A stretch of DNA of 7,441 nucleotides. It comes from RGIG5579 sp045531235 (GTDB taxonomy: Bacteria > Bacillota > Clostridia > Oscillospirales > SIG627). Where the stretch lies: the NCBI GenBank assembly GCA_045531235.1, contig JAZSDQ010000039.1, positions 1 through 7,441 of the forward strand, read 5' to 3'. Below the pieces are notes generated by a model. The model was not told the origin of the DNA and made no database searches. It saw only the letters and a list, made by a program, of their open reading frames with translations. The position numbers were made by a program, and so were the translations under genes. Below, piece after piece: positions 1 to 7,316 of this stretch. The first letter of the stretch is position 1. The number at the start of each line of letters is the position of its first letter.

Positions 1-9
1 CCTAAAATC

Positions 10-127
10 GCCTTTCCGAGGGAAAGGCTTCCTTATCGTTTTCCGTAAGGAAAACACATCCCTTGCCCGTCAGGGCATACATCATTCGCGAAGCGAACAT
101 CACTTGCCCCAAAGGGGCATACATCAC
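10..127. repeat. Array of five short palindromes with ACATCA-type linkers
   Basis: Beyond the terminator lie five consecutive perfect stem-loops: 10-28 (8-bp stem, loop GAG), 38-55 (7 bp, GTAA), 64-77 (5 bp, GTCA), 85-97 (5 bp, GAA) and 105-119 (6 bp, AAA). The stems differ in sequence, but the linkers recur as CATCCC (57-62), CATCAT (80-85), CATCAC (98-103) and CATCAC (122-127). The third and fifth palindromes share flanks (TTGCCC...GGGCATACATCA) and form an imperfect direct repeat about 42 nt apart. No open reading frame here looks real. I recall similar palindrome-plus-linker tracts between genes of gut Clostridia, but cannot name a family. Confidence 0.75.
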
Positions 128-128
128 G

Positions 129-158
129 AAAAAAGACACCCTCTCGGGTGTCTTTTTT
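129..158 (-). terminator. Intrinsic terminator of the rny-ymdB-mfd-lipoprotein operon
   Basis: There is a perfect 13-bp inverted repeat (129-141 with 146-158) around a 4-nt loop at 142-145. Read on the minus strand it is a GC-containing stem, AGACACCC / GGGTGTCT, followed by a run of six T. It begins two bases after the lipoprotein stop codon (160-162), exactly where the operon should end. An A-run on the other arm means it could also terminate plus-strand transcription coming from the left. Confidence 0.95.
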
Positions 159-159
159 C

Positions 160-1242
160 TCATACCACGTGGGGAAGGGCGGAAATATCCAATTCTTCCA
201 GGAAGTCTTCGTTGAGCTTGAAATTTTCCGCTTCGGCGTTGACGAGCGTATATTTTTTCAGTTCCACGATCTGGGAAAGGATATTCTCCAATTCGCTTTC
301 AAAATAAGATGCATTCAAAGCGCGGCGCTGAAGGATGTATACGCCACCCTCCGTATCCACACGGGCGATCTCCCCTTTTTCCATTGCAAATGCCTTCTTT
401 TCCGCATCCCCGTTAACAAATCCGCCGGTGGTGAAGGTATAGCCTTCCTTGGCTTTTTCCAAAGTGATGGTACCCTGATCGGAATTTTCCGCGCAGAGGG
501 TATCAAAATCCTCCCCTGCTACGGCTTTGTTGTAAACAGAATCGGCCTGCGCCGCTTTTGCCGCTTTTTCATCCGCAGGGAGAACCACGACCTTGCCGTT
601 GGGGAAGGTCTTATTTTTGGTATTGATGAAGATACAGCCGACGGTCACGTATTTTTCTTCAAAATACTTCTTTGCCGTTTCCTCAGTCACCTTCATGGAA
701 CCATCTTCGCCGAACAGCAGATCCTCCCCTTTCCAGGCAAGGCTCTGGAGCTGGTAATACTCCAGCATTTCATCATAATCGATGCCGTACTTTTCCATTT
801 CCTTATTAAAAGACTTTTTGTCTTCAAACTGAGCGATCATTTTATTCAGTTCGTTCTTAATGGTCTTTTTGCTTTCGTCGTTAAGAACGTAGCCCTCATC
901 AATGGCATACTTTTTGAAATACAAAAGTCTTTGCACATCCTCCAGAACGTCGGTCTTCAGGGAATTGGCTACGGAAACTCCGTTGCTGTCGGTGGCTGCC
1001 CAGATCATGGGATTATCCTCCAACTGAGAGGAAGATACCTGAGAGGAATCCACACCGTAAGCTTCGTAAAGGTAGCTGGTCTTTTCCAGACAGCAAAGAT
1101 ACTGATACAGAGCTTTCGTGATCTTGTGCTTGCCGTAGCTCAGCGCCGTGCCCGTATCCACAGAGCTGCAGGATGAAAGGGAAAGTACGAGAAAGATCAG
1201 CGCAAGACAAAGAGAGATCATTTTTTTCATGGTTTTCTTCAT
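160..1242 (-). CDS. SurA/PrsA-like lipoprotein, parvulin-type peptidyl-prolyl isomerase family
   Basis: This is a predicted surface lipoprotein that would help secreted proteins fold outside the membrane. The 360-residue product begins with Lys-rich MKKTMKK, then a hydrophobic stretch (9-22) and a lipobox LSSC with the lipidated cysteine at C25. A helical SurA_N-like region spans about 33-195. A divergent PPIC-like region (about 199-307) keeps the GEDFDTLCAENS and AFAMEKGEIA patterns, and a helical tail follows. The two histidines usual in parvulins appear replaced, by C203 in VGCIFI and Y302 in GGVYILQR, so catalysis is doubtful and a chaperone role is possible. The first ATG was chosen because it overlaps the mfd stop as ATGA and has an AAGGAA site at 1251-1256, 8 nt upstream. 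A foldase gene after mfd is common in Clostridia. The family call rests on architecture and context more than on strong motifs. Confidence 0.8.
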   Translation of the reverse strand: MKKTMKKMISLCLALIFLVLSLSSCSSVDTGTALSYGKHKITKALYQYLCCLEKTSYLYEAYGVDSSQVSSSQLEDNPMIWAATDSNGVSVANSLKTDVLEDVQRLLYFKKYAIDEGYVLNDESKKTIKNELNKMIAQFEDKKSFNKEMEKYGIDYDEMLEYYQLQSLAWKGEDLLFGEDGSMKVTEETAKKYFEEKYVTVGCIFINTKNKTFPNGKVVVLPADEKAAKAAQADSVYNKAVAGEDFDTLCAENSDQGTITLEKAKEGYTFTTGGFVNGDAEKKAFAMEKGEIARVDTEGGVYILQRRALNASYFESELENILSQIVELKKYTLVNAEAENFKLNEDFLEELDISALPHVV

Positions 1243-4200
1243 TCTGTTTTTTCCTTTCCGTCCAGGTCATTCATAAATCCTTCCAGATGCAATAGAAATT
1301 CCTTGCACTGTTCCTGAACGCTCATTTTTTCTTTTAAAGTCAGAATGGCAGAGGGCTTACCCGTCAGTGACAGGGTCAGTCGGGAAGCGTATACCGCCGT
1401 CAAAAGGAGCATTGCTCCCTCAGAAGCCGTTTCAAAGGTGAAGATGACCTTGTTCTGCCTTTGACTGATTTTTTCGCAACGAAGCTTTTCGGCCAAGGCT
1501 CGGAGCAGCGAAATATCAAAAAGACGGTGAACGCTGCGAGGCAGGTCTCCGAAGCGGTCCTGCATTTCGTCTTCCACGTCCTCGGCATCGCTCTCTGTAC
1601 GAATGGATGCGATCTTGCGGTAAAGATCCATTCTCTCCGAGGGAACGGGAACGTATTTTTCGGGAATATAGGCATCCACCGCAATTTCCACAAGGCACTC
1701 GGTCTTGGGCGGCTCTTTTTCGCCCCGTTCCTCCAGCACCGCATCGGAAAGGATCTTCATATACATATCATAACCTACGCTGTCAAGATGCCCCGACTGC
1801 TCTGCGCCCAAAAGGTTGCCTGCACCGCGGATCTCAAGGTCACGCAGGGCGATCTGGAATCCCGAACCGAAGCGGGTATACTCCCGAATGGCCTCCAAGC
1901 GCTTGACGGAAAGCTCGGAAAGCATTTTGCCCTTGCGATAAGTAAGGTAGGCGTATGCCTTGCGGTCGCTTCGGCCCACGCGGCCACGGATCTGATGAAG
2001 CTGAGAAAGGCCGAAGTGGTCGGCGTTTTCCACAATGAGGGTGTTGGCATCGGGCACGTCCACACCGGTTTCAATGATGGTGGTGCAAAGGAGGATATCC
2101 ACCTTTTTATCCATCATATCCTTCCAGATATCGGAAAGGGAATCCTTATCCAATTTTCCGTGGGCAATGGCAATGCCTGCATCGGGAAATTCCCTTTGGA
2201 GAAACGGCAGGGTGCTTTCCAATTCCTCGATATTATTATTCAAGTAAAATACCTGACCGCGTCGGCGCAATTCCCTGCGGATCGCCTCCACGATAAGACT
2301 GCGATCGTGCTCCAGAACGTAGGTCTGCACCGGATAGCGATCCTCCGGCGCCTCCTCCAGAAGGCTCATATCTTTAATACCGCCCAAAGCCATATTCAGG
2401 GTACGGGGAATGGGCGTTGCCGTCAAAGTGAGAACGTCCACGCCGTAGGAAAGCTCTTTCAGTCTTTCCTTGTGGGTAACGCCGAATCTCTGCTCCTCAT
2501 CAATGACAAGGAAGCCGAGATCGGGAAAAATAACATCTTTTTGCAAAAGTCTGTGAGTACCGACGAGAATATCCACCTCCCCGTTTTTCAACCGTTCCAG
2601 AATTTTGATCTGCTCTTTTTTGGTGCGAAAACGGCTGAGCATTTCAATGCGCACGGGGTAGCCCTTGAATCGGGCAAGAAGAGTTTGGTAGTGCTGCCAA
2701 GCCAGAATGGTGGTAGGCACCAGAATGGCCGCCTGCTTATTATCCATAACGCATTTGAAGATGCCGCGAACGGCAACCTCGGTCTTACCGAAGCCAACGT
2801 CACCGCAGAGGAGTCTGTCCATGGGGACGGGCTTTTCCATATCTTCTTTGATCTCACGGGTTGCCTGCAGCTGCCCTGCGGTTTCCCCGTAGGGAAAGGC
2901 TTCCTCAAATTCCGACTGCCAGGTGGTGTCGGGAGAAAAGGCAAAGCCGGGGGTTCTTTGCCGACGGGCGTAAAGCTCGATCAGTTCTTTGGCAATGTTT
3001 TTGGCGCTTTTTCTCGCATTGAGCTTGGCCTTTTGCCACTCGGAGCCGCCAAGTTTATGGAGCCTTAAATTTGCCGAATCGCTTTTGGGTCCGATATATT
3101 TGGATACGGAATCCAAATGGGAGCAGGGCACGTACAAAACGTCACTGCCCGCATAGGCGATCTTAATAAAATCCTTATGACTGCCGTCGGCGCTTTTCAT
3201 ATTTTCCACACCGCGGAAAACACCGATGCCGTGGGCAGAGTGGACTACGTAATCTCCCACTTCCAATTCCTGATAGGAAAGGAGCTTCTTTTTTGCTTCT
3301 TTTTTTACAGGGTCCTTGGCCTTGCGCCGCTTGGGGGATAAGGCAGGAGTATCGCAAAGAAGGGCAAAGCGGGACGAGCCCAATTCGAAGCCGTCTTTAA
3401 CAAGGGCCGCACCGGGGGCAGAACGAGTGAGTACGGCAACCGTTCCTTGGGAGATCCTGTCTTCCGTGCCGTCCAAAAGGCAGCTTTTCATTCCTCTTTC
3501 CTTGAAAAAGGAAGCAAGATTCTCTGCAGAAAGAGAGTTGTCGGACAAAATCAGAATTTCAAATCCGTCTTCCTTCAGAGAAGAAACGGTTTCCAGAAGT
3601 CCCTCGCTGTCGCGGAAGGGAGAAGAAAGGCTGCGGGTATGGAAGGTAAAAATGCCGCTTGGCTCAATAGCACTTTTGCCTGCATAGAAATTTTCCATTA
3701 AAATGACGGGCTTCGTTTTCAGCCTTGCGGAAAACTCTTCAAAACTTTCCAGAAGGCGCATTTCCCCTTTGGGGAAAATGGCGTGGCGCTCTTCCACAAG
3801 AAGTTTGATCTCTTCTTCCAAAAGTCTTGCGGCGCCCTCTAAGCTTTCCTTGCCGTCGGTCTGCCCGTAGAGGAAAACAAGGCCGTCTTTATAATAATCC
3901 AAAAAGGTGGCGTGGCGGTACACCAAGGATAAAAACTGATCTCTGGGAAATTCCAGACCGTTTTCCATACGCTCGATGAGAGAACGGATATATACTCTTT
4001 TTTCTTTTTCTCCGGGGGCGGAAGCTTCCATTTCTTCCCGCAAAAATTCCCCAAGCTTTTTCAGATCCTCCCGACCGAAAAGCAATTCACGGGAGGGGCA
4101 AAGAGAGAGCTTTTGTACGTTTTCCACACGCCTTTGGGTGATGGCGTCAAAATAGCCCATGGCGTCAATTTCATCACCGAAAAATTCCACGCGGCAAGGT

Positions 4201-4760
4201 TTGATACTGCCTGTGGGAAAGATATCAACAATATCCCCTCGGGTGGCGAACTGTCCCTCCCCCTCTACGCGGTGGCACATTTCATAGCCTAAGCGGTAAA
4301 GGGTTTCCACCAGACTTTCCTTTGCCACGGTATCCCCGATGGCCAAGGTCAAAAGGCTCTTTTCCATTCTCTCGGGGGGCAGGGTTGCTTGAGAAACCGC
4401 TTCGGGAGTGGAAACGACCACATCAAAATCCCCTTGCAGTACCGAAACGAGGCAGTTCAGCCGTTCCCTGGAAAAATCAAGGCTTGCGGAATCCACCTTG
4501 GTCAGAGAAAAATCCCTTGCAGGGAAAAAGAGCGTACGGGGAAAAACCGACGCCAAAGCCGCCGCCGTCTCAGCGGCAGAGCGCTCATCAGGCAAAAGGA
4601 TCAAAGCTTTTTCGTCGGAAGAAGCCATCACTGCAGCGGGAAACACATCGCGCAGGGCGGTGGTGATTCCCGTCACAAGAACAGGCCGTTTTTCTTTTTT
4701 TAAAGATGCGATCAGGGGAGAAAAATCCTTCTCCCGTTGAAAATAGGCTGTCAGCAGCAT
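1239..4760 (-). CDS. mfd: Transcription-repair coupling factor Mfd
   Basis: Mfd is an ATP-driven DNA translocase. It pushes stalled RNA polymerase off damaged templates and recruits UvrA for nucleotide excision repair. At 1173 residues it is the normal full length. The UvrB-homology region (about 1-330) includes FATRGDIVDIFP at 171-182. A CarD/RID-type RNA-polymerase interaction domain spans about 495-560 and opens with VGDYVVHSAHGIG. The RecG-like translocase has Walker A GDVGFGKT (653-660), DEEQ (754-757), TATPIPRT (780-787) and QIRGRVGR (923-930). The C-terminal TRCF domain (about 1020-1120) completes the protein. I see no frameshift or missing motif. The ATG follows ymdB by 6 nt, and a GAGAGGAA ribosome site at 4770-4777 overlaps the ymdB end, so translation is probably coupled. 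Its TGA stop overlaps the next gene's ATG. In many Clostridia mfd follows pth; here rny-ymdB takes that place. Confidence 0.98.
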   Translation of the reverse strand: MLLTAYFQREKDFSPLIASLKKEKRPVLVTGITTALRDVFPAAVMASSDEKALILLPDERSAAETAAALASVFPRTLFFPARDFSLTKVDSASLDFSRERLNCLVSVLQGDFDVVVSTPEAVSQATLPPERMEKSLLTLAIGDTVAKESLVETLYRLGYEMCHRVEGEGQFATRGDIVDIFPTGSIKPCRVEFFGDEIDAMGYFDAITQRRVENVQKLSLCPSRELLFGREDLKKLGEFLREEMEASAPGEKEKRVYIRSLIERMENGLEFPRDQFLSLVYRHATFLDYYKDGLVFLYGQTDGKESLEGAARLLEEEIKLLVEERHAIFPKGEMRLLESFEEFSARLKTKPVILMENFYAGKSAIEPSGIFTFHTRSLSSPFRDSEGLLETVSSLKEDGFEILILSDNSLSAENLASFFKERGMKSCLLDGTEDRISQGTVAVLTRSAPGAALVKDGFELGSSRFALLCDTPALSPKRRKAKDPVKKEAKKKLLSYQELEVGDYVVHSAHGIGVFRGVENMKSADGSHKDFIKIAYAGSDVLYVPCSHLDSVSKYIGPKSDSANLRLHKLGGSEWQKAKLNARKSAKNIAKELIELYARRQRTPGFAFSPDTTWQSEFEEAFPYGETAGQLQATREIKEDMEKPVPMDRLLCGDVGFGKTEVAVRGIFKCVMDNKQAAILVPTTILAWQHYQTLLARFKGYPVRIEMLSRFRTKKEQIKILERLKNGEVDILVGTHRLLQKDVIFPDLGFLVIDEEQRFGVTHKERLKELSYGVDVLTLTATPIPRTLNMALGGIKDMSLLEEAPEDRYPVQTYVLEHDRSLIVEAIRRELRRRGQVFYLNNNIEELESTLPFLQREFPDAGIAIAHGKLDKDSLSDIWKDMMDKKVDILLCTTIIETGVDVPDANTLIVENADHFGLSQLHQIRGRVGRSDRKAYAYLTYRKGKMLSELSVKRLEAIREYTRFGSGFQIALRDLEIRGAGNLLGAEQSGHLDSVGYDMYMKILSDAVLEERGEKEPPKTECLVEIAVDAYIPEKYVPVPSERMDLYRKIASIRTESDAEDVEDEMQDRFGDLPRSVHRLFDISLLRALAEKLRCEKISQRQNKVIFTFETASEGAMLLLTAVYASRLTLSLTGKPSAILTLKEKMSVQEQCKEFLLHLEGFMNDLDGKEKTE

Positions 4761-4766
4761 CGTTTC

Positions 4767-5561
4767 CTATTCCTCTCGCAGAAAAACAGGTTCCGTTTCC
4801 AGAACCCGCCCACGGTCGGGGTCCAAAGTGAAGAGCGCGCCCTGAAGCTCTACGGGGCCGTCTGCCACCTCGTGGCGGTTTGGCAAATGGGTTAAAAATT
4901 TGGAAATGGCAATTTCCTTTTTCACACCCAGAACGGAAGACACGGGACCGCACATCCCAAGGTCGGTAATATAGCCCGTGCCGCCCGGGAGAATGGTAAG
5001 ATCCGCCGTGGGAACGTGAGTATGTGTGCCGAAGATCACCGAAATACGGGAATCAAAGTGATAGCCGAAGGCCTTTTTTTCGCTGGTGGCCTCTCCGTGG
5101 AAATCGCACACGGCAAAGTCGTATTTTCCCTCTTCTCCGCGAAGGATCTTTTCCACCGCTTCAAAAGGCGGCGAAAGTGGATCCATAAAAAGCGTACCCA
5201 TCACGTTGATGACAAGCACCCTCAGTCCCGAAAGATTGTAGATGCCGTATCCTCTGCCGGGACAAGCGGCGGGGAAATTACAAGGACGGAGCAGGGATAC
5301 CGCTCCGTCCAGAAAATCAAACGCTTCTCTTTGCCTGAAAACATGATTTCCCGTGGTTACGATATCCACCCCGGCGCTGAAAAGTAATTCTACGGAAACA
5401 GGATCGATTCCGCCTCGCTTTCCAACGTTTTCTCCGTTGGCGATCACAAGATCCACATTCCGTTCCTTGCGGAACGAGGGAAGGCGGCGCCGCATATATT
5501 GGGCGCTCTTTTCGCCGACTACATCGCCCAGAGCGAGAAGTCGAAAAACTTGTGTTTTCAT
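4767..5561 (-). CDS. ymdB: YmdB-family metallophosphoesterase (TIGR00282 type)
   Basis: This is a dinuclear-metal phosphodiesterase of the YmdB family. Members hydrolyse 2',3'- or 3',5'-cyclic nucleotides in vitro, and in Bacillus subtilis YmdB affects biofilm and motility decisions. The 264-residue protein has the complete metal-ligand set: D13 in GDVVG, E44-N45 in NGEN, N72-H73 in GNH, H155 in DFHGEATSEK, and H180 and H182 in GTHTHVPTAD. The LPGGTGYITDLGMCGP segment (191-206) is also typical. The protein has no signal peptide or membrane segment, so it should be cytoplasmic. It lies 20 nt after rny, the usual Firmicutes pairing, and its TAG stop is 6 nt before mfd. The leader before its ATG has no convincing Shine-Dalgarno sequence. 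The natural substrate cannot be read from the sequence. Confidence 0.95.
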   Translation of the reverse strand: MKTQVFRLLALGDVVGEKSAQYMRRRLPSFRKERNVDLVIANGENVGKRGGIDPVSVELLFSAGVDIVTTGNHVFRQREAFDFLDGAVSLLRPCNFPAACPGRGYGIYNLSGLRVLVINVMGTLFMDPLSPPFEAVEKILRGEEGKYDFAVCDFHGEATSEKKAFGYHFDSRISVIFGTHTHVPTADLTILPGGTGYITDLGMCGPVSSVLGVKKEIAISKFLTHLPNRHEVADGPVELQGALFTLDPDRGRVLETEPVFLREE

Positions 5562-5581
5562 GGCTCGTCGTTTCTAATTAT

Positions 5582-7135
5582 TTATTTGGCGTATTCTACC
5601 GCACGGCTCTCGCGGATCACGTGGACCTTGATCTGTCCGGGATATTCCATCTCGGCTTCGATCTTGCGAGCGATATCGTGGGCGATAAACGCCATATTTT
5701 CGTCATTCACAACTTCCGGCTTCACCATCAGACGAAGCTCACGGCCTGCCTGAATGGCAAAGGATTTCTCCACGCCGTTGTAGGAATTGGCAATTTCTTC
5801 AAGCTTCTGCAAACGCTTGATATAGCTTTCCAGATTTTCTCTGCGAGCGCCGGGGCGAGCTGCGGAAACAGCGTCTGCCGCCTGAACGATCACCGCCACC
5901 AGAGTCTGAGGCTCAACGTCGTTGTGGTGCGCCTCAATGGCGTGGATCACGTCGCGGTTCTCGCGGTACTTCTTGGCAATATCTGCGCCGATCTGCGTGT
6001 GGCTTCCTTCAACCTCGTGGTTCAGCGCCTTGCCGATATCGTGGAGAAGGCCTGCTCTGCGGGCAAGGGCGGGATCAACGCCCAATTCATCGGCGATCAT
6101 TCCTGCAATATAGGAAACCTCCACGGAGTGCTTCAATACGTTCTGGCCGTAGCTGGTACGGAATTTCAGTCTGCCCAGAAGGCGGATCAATTCCGAATTC
6201 ATGCTGTGGATACCGCAGGAGAGCACTGCCTGCTCACCCTCGGTCTTCATGGTCTGTTCTACTTCCTTGCGGCTCTTTTCCACCGTTTCTTCAATGCGGG
6301 CAGGGTGGATTCTGCCGTCGGTCATCAGCTTTTCAATGGTGAGCCTTGCCACCTCGCGGCGCATGGGATCAAAGCTGGAAAGGGTGATTGCCTCGGGGGT
6401 ATCGTCAATAATGAGGTCAACACCGGTGAGATTTTCAATGGTGCGGATATTTCTGCCCTCGCGGCCGATGAGGCGGCCCTTCATATCGTCATTGGGCAGA
6501 TTCACTACGGAAACCGTAGCTTCGGTGACGTGGTTTGCGGCAATGCGCTGAATGGCAGAGGTAATGAGGTTTCTCGCCTCGTTCTCGGCATTTTCCTTCA
6601 GCTCCTGCTCAATTTCCGCAAAGCGGATGGAGGCAGCGTGCTTTGCCTCGGCTTCGTAACGTTCGAAGAGAATGTTCTTTGCTTCCTCGCCGCTGATGCC
6701 GGCAACCTTTTCCAATACGGCGATCTCTTCTTCTTTCATTTTATCAAGCTCGGCCTGCTTCTCTTCGGTCTCCTTCAGACGGCGCTCCAGATTTTCTTCC
6801 TTGCGCTCCAGATTCTCAAGCTTGCGATCCAGATTTTCTTCTTTCTGAATGGCTCTCTTTTCCAGTCGGGAAACTTCACTGCGGCGTTCCTTGATCTCAC
6901 GGTCTGCTTCGTTCTTGTTGCGAAGAACTTCTTCCTTCGCTTCCAGAAGCAATTCTTTTTTTCTCTGCTCGCCTTGGCGGCGGGCGTCTTCCACGATCTT
7001 AGCTGCTTGGCCTTCTGCCGTACCGATCTTCTTTTCGGCAATGCGTTTACGGTAAACCGTACCGCAGATAAATCCGATAACAAGCGTCAATAGGGCAACT
7101 GCAGCTGCGATCAAAATTGCGATCGTATTATCCAT
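5582..7135 (-). CDS. rny: Ribonuclease Y, membrane-anchored endoribonuclease
   Basis: RNase Y starts bulk mRNA turnover in Firmicutes by endonucleolytic cleavage at the inner face of the membrane. The 517-residue protein has the full family layout and a normal length. Residues 5-27 form an N-terminal membrane segment, followed by a basic RKR. A long Glu/Lys/Arg-rich coiled coil runs over about 40-185. A KH RNA-binding domain carries the GXXG loop GREG at 224-227. The HD domain has metal-binding residues H336, H365-D366 and D421, plus an AHHND motif at 402-406. An upstream in-frame ATG at 7255 would add 40 residues, but it lies upstream of the predicted transcription start, beyond the -35 box. 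The start at 7135 has an ideal AGGAGGTG site. It is the first gene of the operon and ends in TAA 20 nt before ymdB. The identification is secure from motifs and synteny. Confidence 0.97.
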   Translation of the reverse strand: MDNTIAILIAAAVALLTLVIGFICGTVYRKRIAEKKIGTAEGQAAKIVEDARRQGEQRKKELLLEAKEEVLRNKNEADREIKERRSEVSRLEKRAIQKEENLDRKLENLERKEENLERRLKETEEKQAELDKMKEEEIAVLEKVAGISGEEAKNILFERYEAEAKHAASIRFAEIEQELKENAENEARNLITSAIQRIAANHVTEATVSVVNLPNDDMKGRLIGREGRNIRTIENLTGVDLIIDDTPEAITLSSFDPMRREVARLTIEKLMTDGRIHPARIEETVEKSRKEVEQTMKTEGEQAVLSCGIHSMNSELIRLLGRLKFRTSYGQNVLKHSVEVSYIAGMIADELGVDPALARRAGLLHDIGKALNHEVEGSHTQIGADIAKKYRENRDVIHAIEAHHNDVEPQTLVAVIVQAADAVSAARPGARRENLESYIKRLQKLEEIANSYNGVEKSFAIQAGRELRLMVKPEVVNDENMAFIAHDIARKIEAEMEYPGQIKVHVIRESRAVEYAK

Positions 7136-7145
7136 TATGTATCTA

Positions 7146-7155
7146 CACCTCCTTT
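7146..7155 (-). promoter_or_regulatory. Ribosome-binding site of rny
   Basis: AAAGGAGGTG on the minus strand is a near-perfect anti-Shine-Dalgarno complement ending 10 nt before the ATG at 7135. It fixes the rny start and rules out the 40-residue upstream extension. Confidence 0.93.
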
Positions 7156-7161
7156 GTTTTT

Positions 7162-7190
7162 TTCTTACGATTATAATAATCGGGAAAGAA
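7162..7190 (-). promoter_or_regulatory. Hairpin in the rny 5' UTR
   Basis: Within the predicted leader, CGATTA (minus strand) pairs perfectly with TAATCG around a 3-nt loop (7168-7173 with 7177-7182). An outer TTCTT/AAGAA pairing (7186-7190 with 7162-7166) extends it across a small asymmetric internal loop. An A-rich single-stranded stretch and the ribosome-binding site follow directly. It does not cover the Shine-Dalgarno sequence and has no T-run after it, so it is not an obvious attenuator. A stabilising or processing element is possible but unproven. Confidence 0.5.
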
Positions 7191-7219
7191 TCATAATGAC
7201 GTATCCAATACGCCCTTTT

Positions 7220-7249
7220 ATTATACCTTATTTTCCCCGAAGGTGTCAA
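7220..7249 (-). promoter_or_regulatory. Consensus sigma-A promoter of the rny operon
   Basis: On the minus strand a perfect TTGACA (-35, 7244-7249) is separated by 18 nt from a perfect TATAAT (-10, 7220-7225). Transcription should start near 7213, giving a 5' UTR of about 78 nt before the rny ATG. AT-rich sequence just upstream (7261-7290) could act as an UP element. A full consensus match suggests strong, constitutive expression, and I see no obvious operator over it. No other promoter was found between the genes. Confidence 0.92.
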
Positions 7250-7262
7250 TAGCACTATCTGA

Positions 7263-7288
7263 AAAAATATTGAAATCTCAACATTTTT
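7263..7288. repeat. AT-rich inverted repeat just upstream of the rny promoter
   Basis: Arms 7263-7273 and 7278-7288 pair over 11 positions around a 4-nt loop, with one G-U pair when read on the minus strand. Only one pair is G-C. The minus-strand 3' arm ends in a T-run, so it could be a weak terminator for a gene to the right of this window. It could equally be an AT-rich UP element for the promoter starting about 14 nt away, or chance pairing in A/T-rich sequence. Confidence 0.3.
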
Positions 7289-7316
7289 CTTTCTTCGGCA
7301 AAAAGTCCTACCAACG

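Noticed and set aside
10..127. CRISPR array
   Set aside because: The repeated linker is only about 6-8 nt, the units are irregular (about 18-24 nt apart), and the intervening sequences are themselves palindromes rather than unique spacers.
104..307. 67-codon plus-strand open frame starting in the repeat tract
   Set aside because: It crosses the terminator and the end of the lipoprotein gene on the opposite strand, and has no ribosome site or recognisable product.
5552..7093. 513-codon plus-strand open frame antisense to rny, with similar long frames opposite mfd (1461-3068) and the lipoprotein (148-1176)
   Set aside because: All three are codon-aligned with the sense genes. Such frames stay open simply because the real genes rarely use TTA, CTA and TCA codons there. 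The translations resemble no family I recognise and have no ribosome site, while the sense proteins are unmistakable.
7196..7224. Possible divergent plus-strand promoter (ATGACG, 17 nt, TATTAT)
   Set aside because: The -35 matches at only four of six bases in AT-rich sequence overlapping the strong minus-strand promoter, and no plus-strand gene follows within the window.
7136..7255. A 40-residue N-terminal extension of RNase Y from an ATG at 7255
   Set aside because: It would be translated from sequence that includes the -35 and -10 boxes and lies upstream of the transcription start. The ATG at 7135 has a near-perfect ribosome site and yields the standard membrane anchor.
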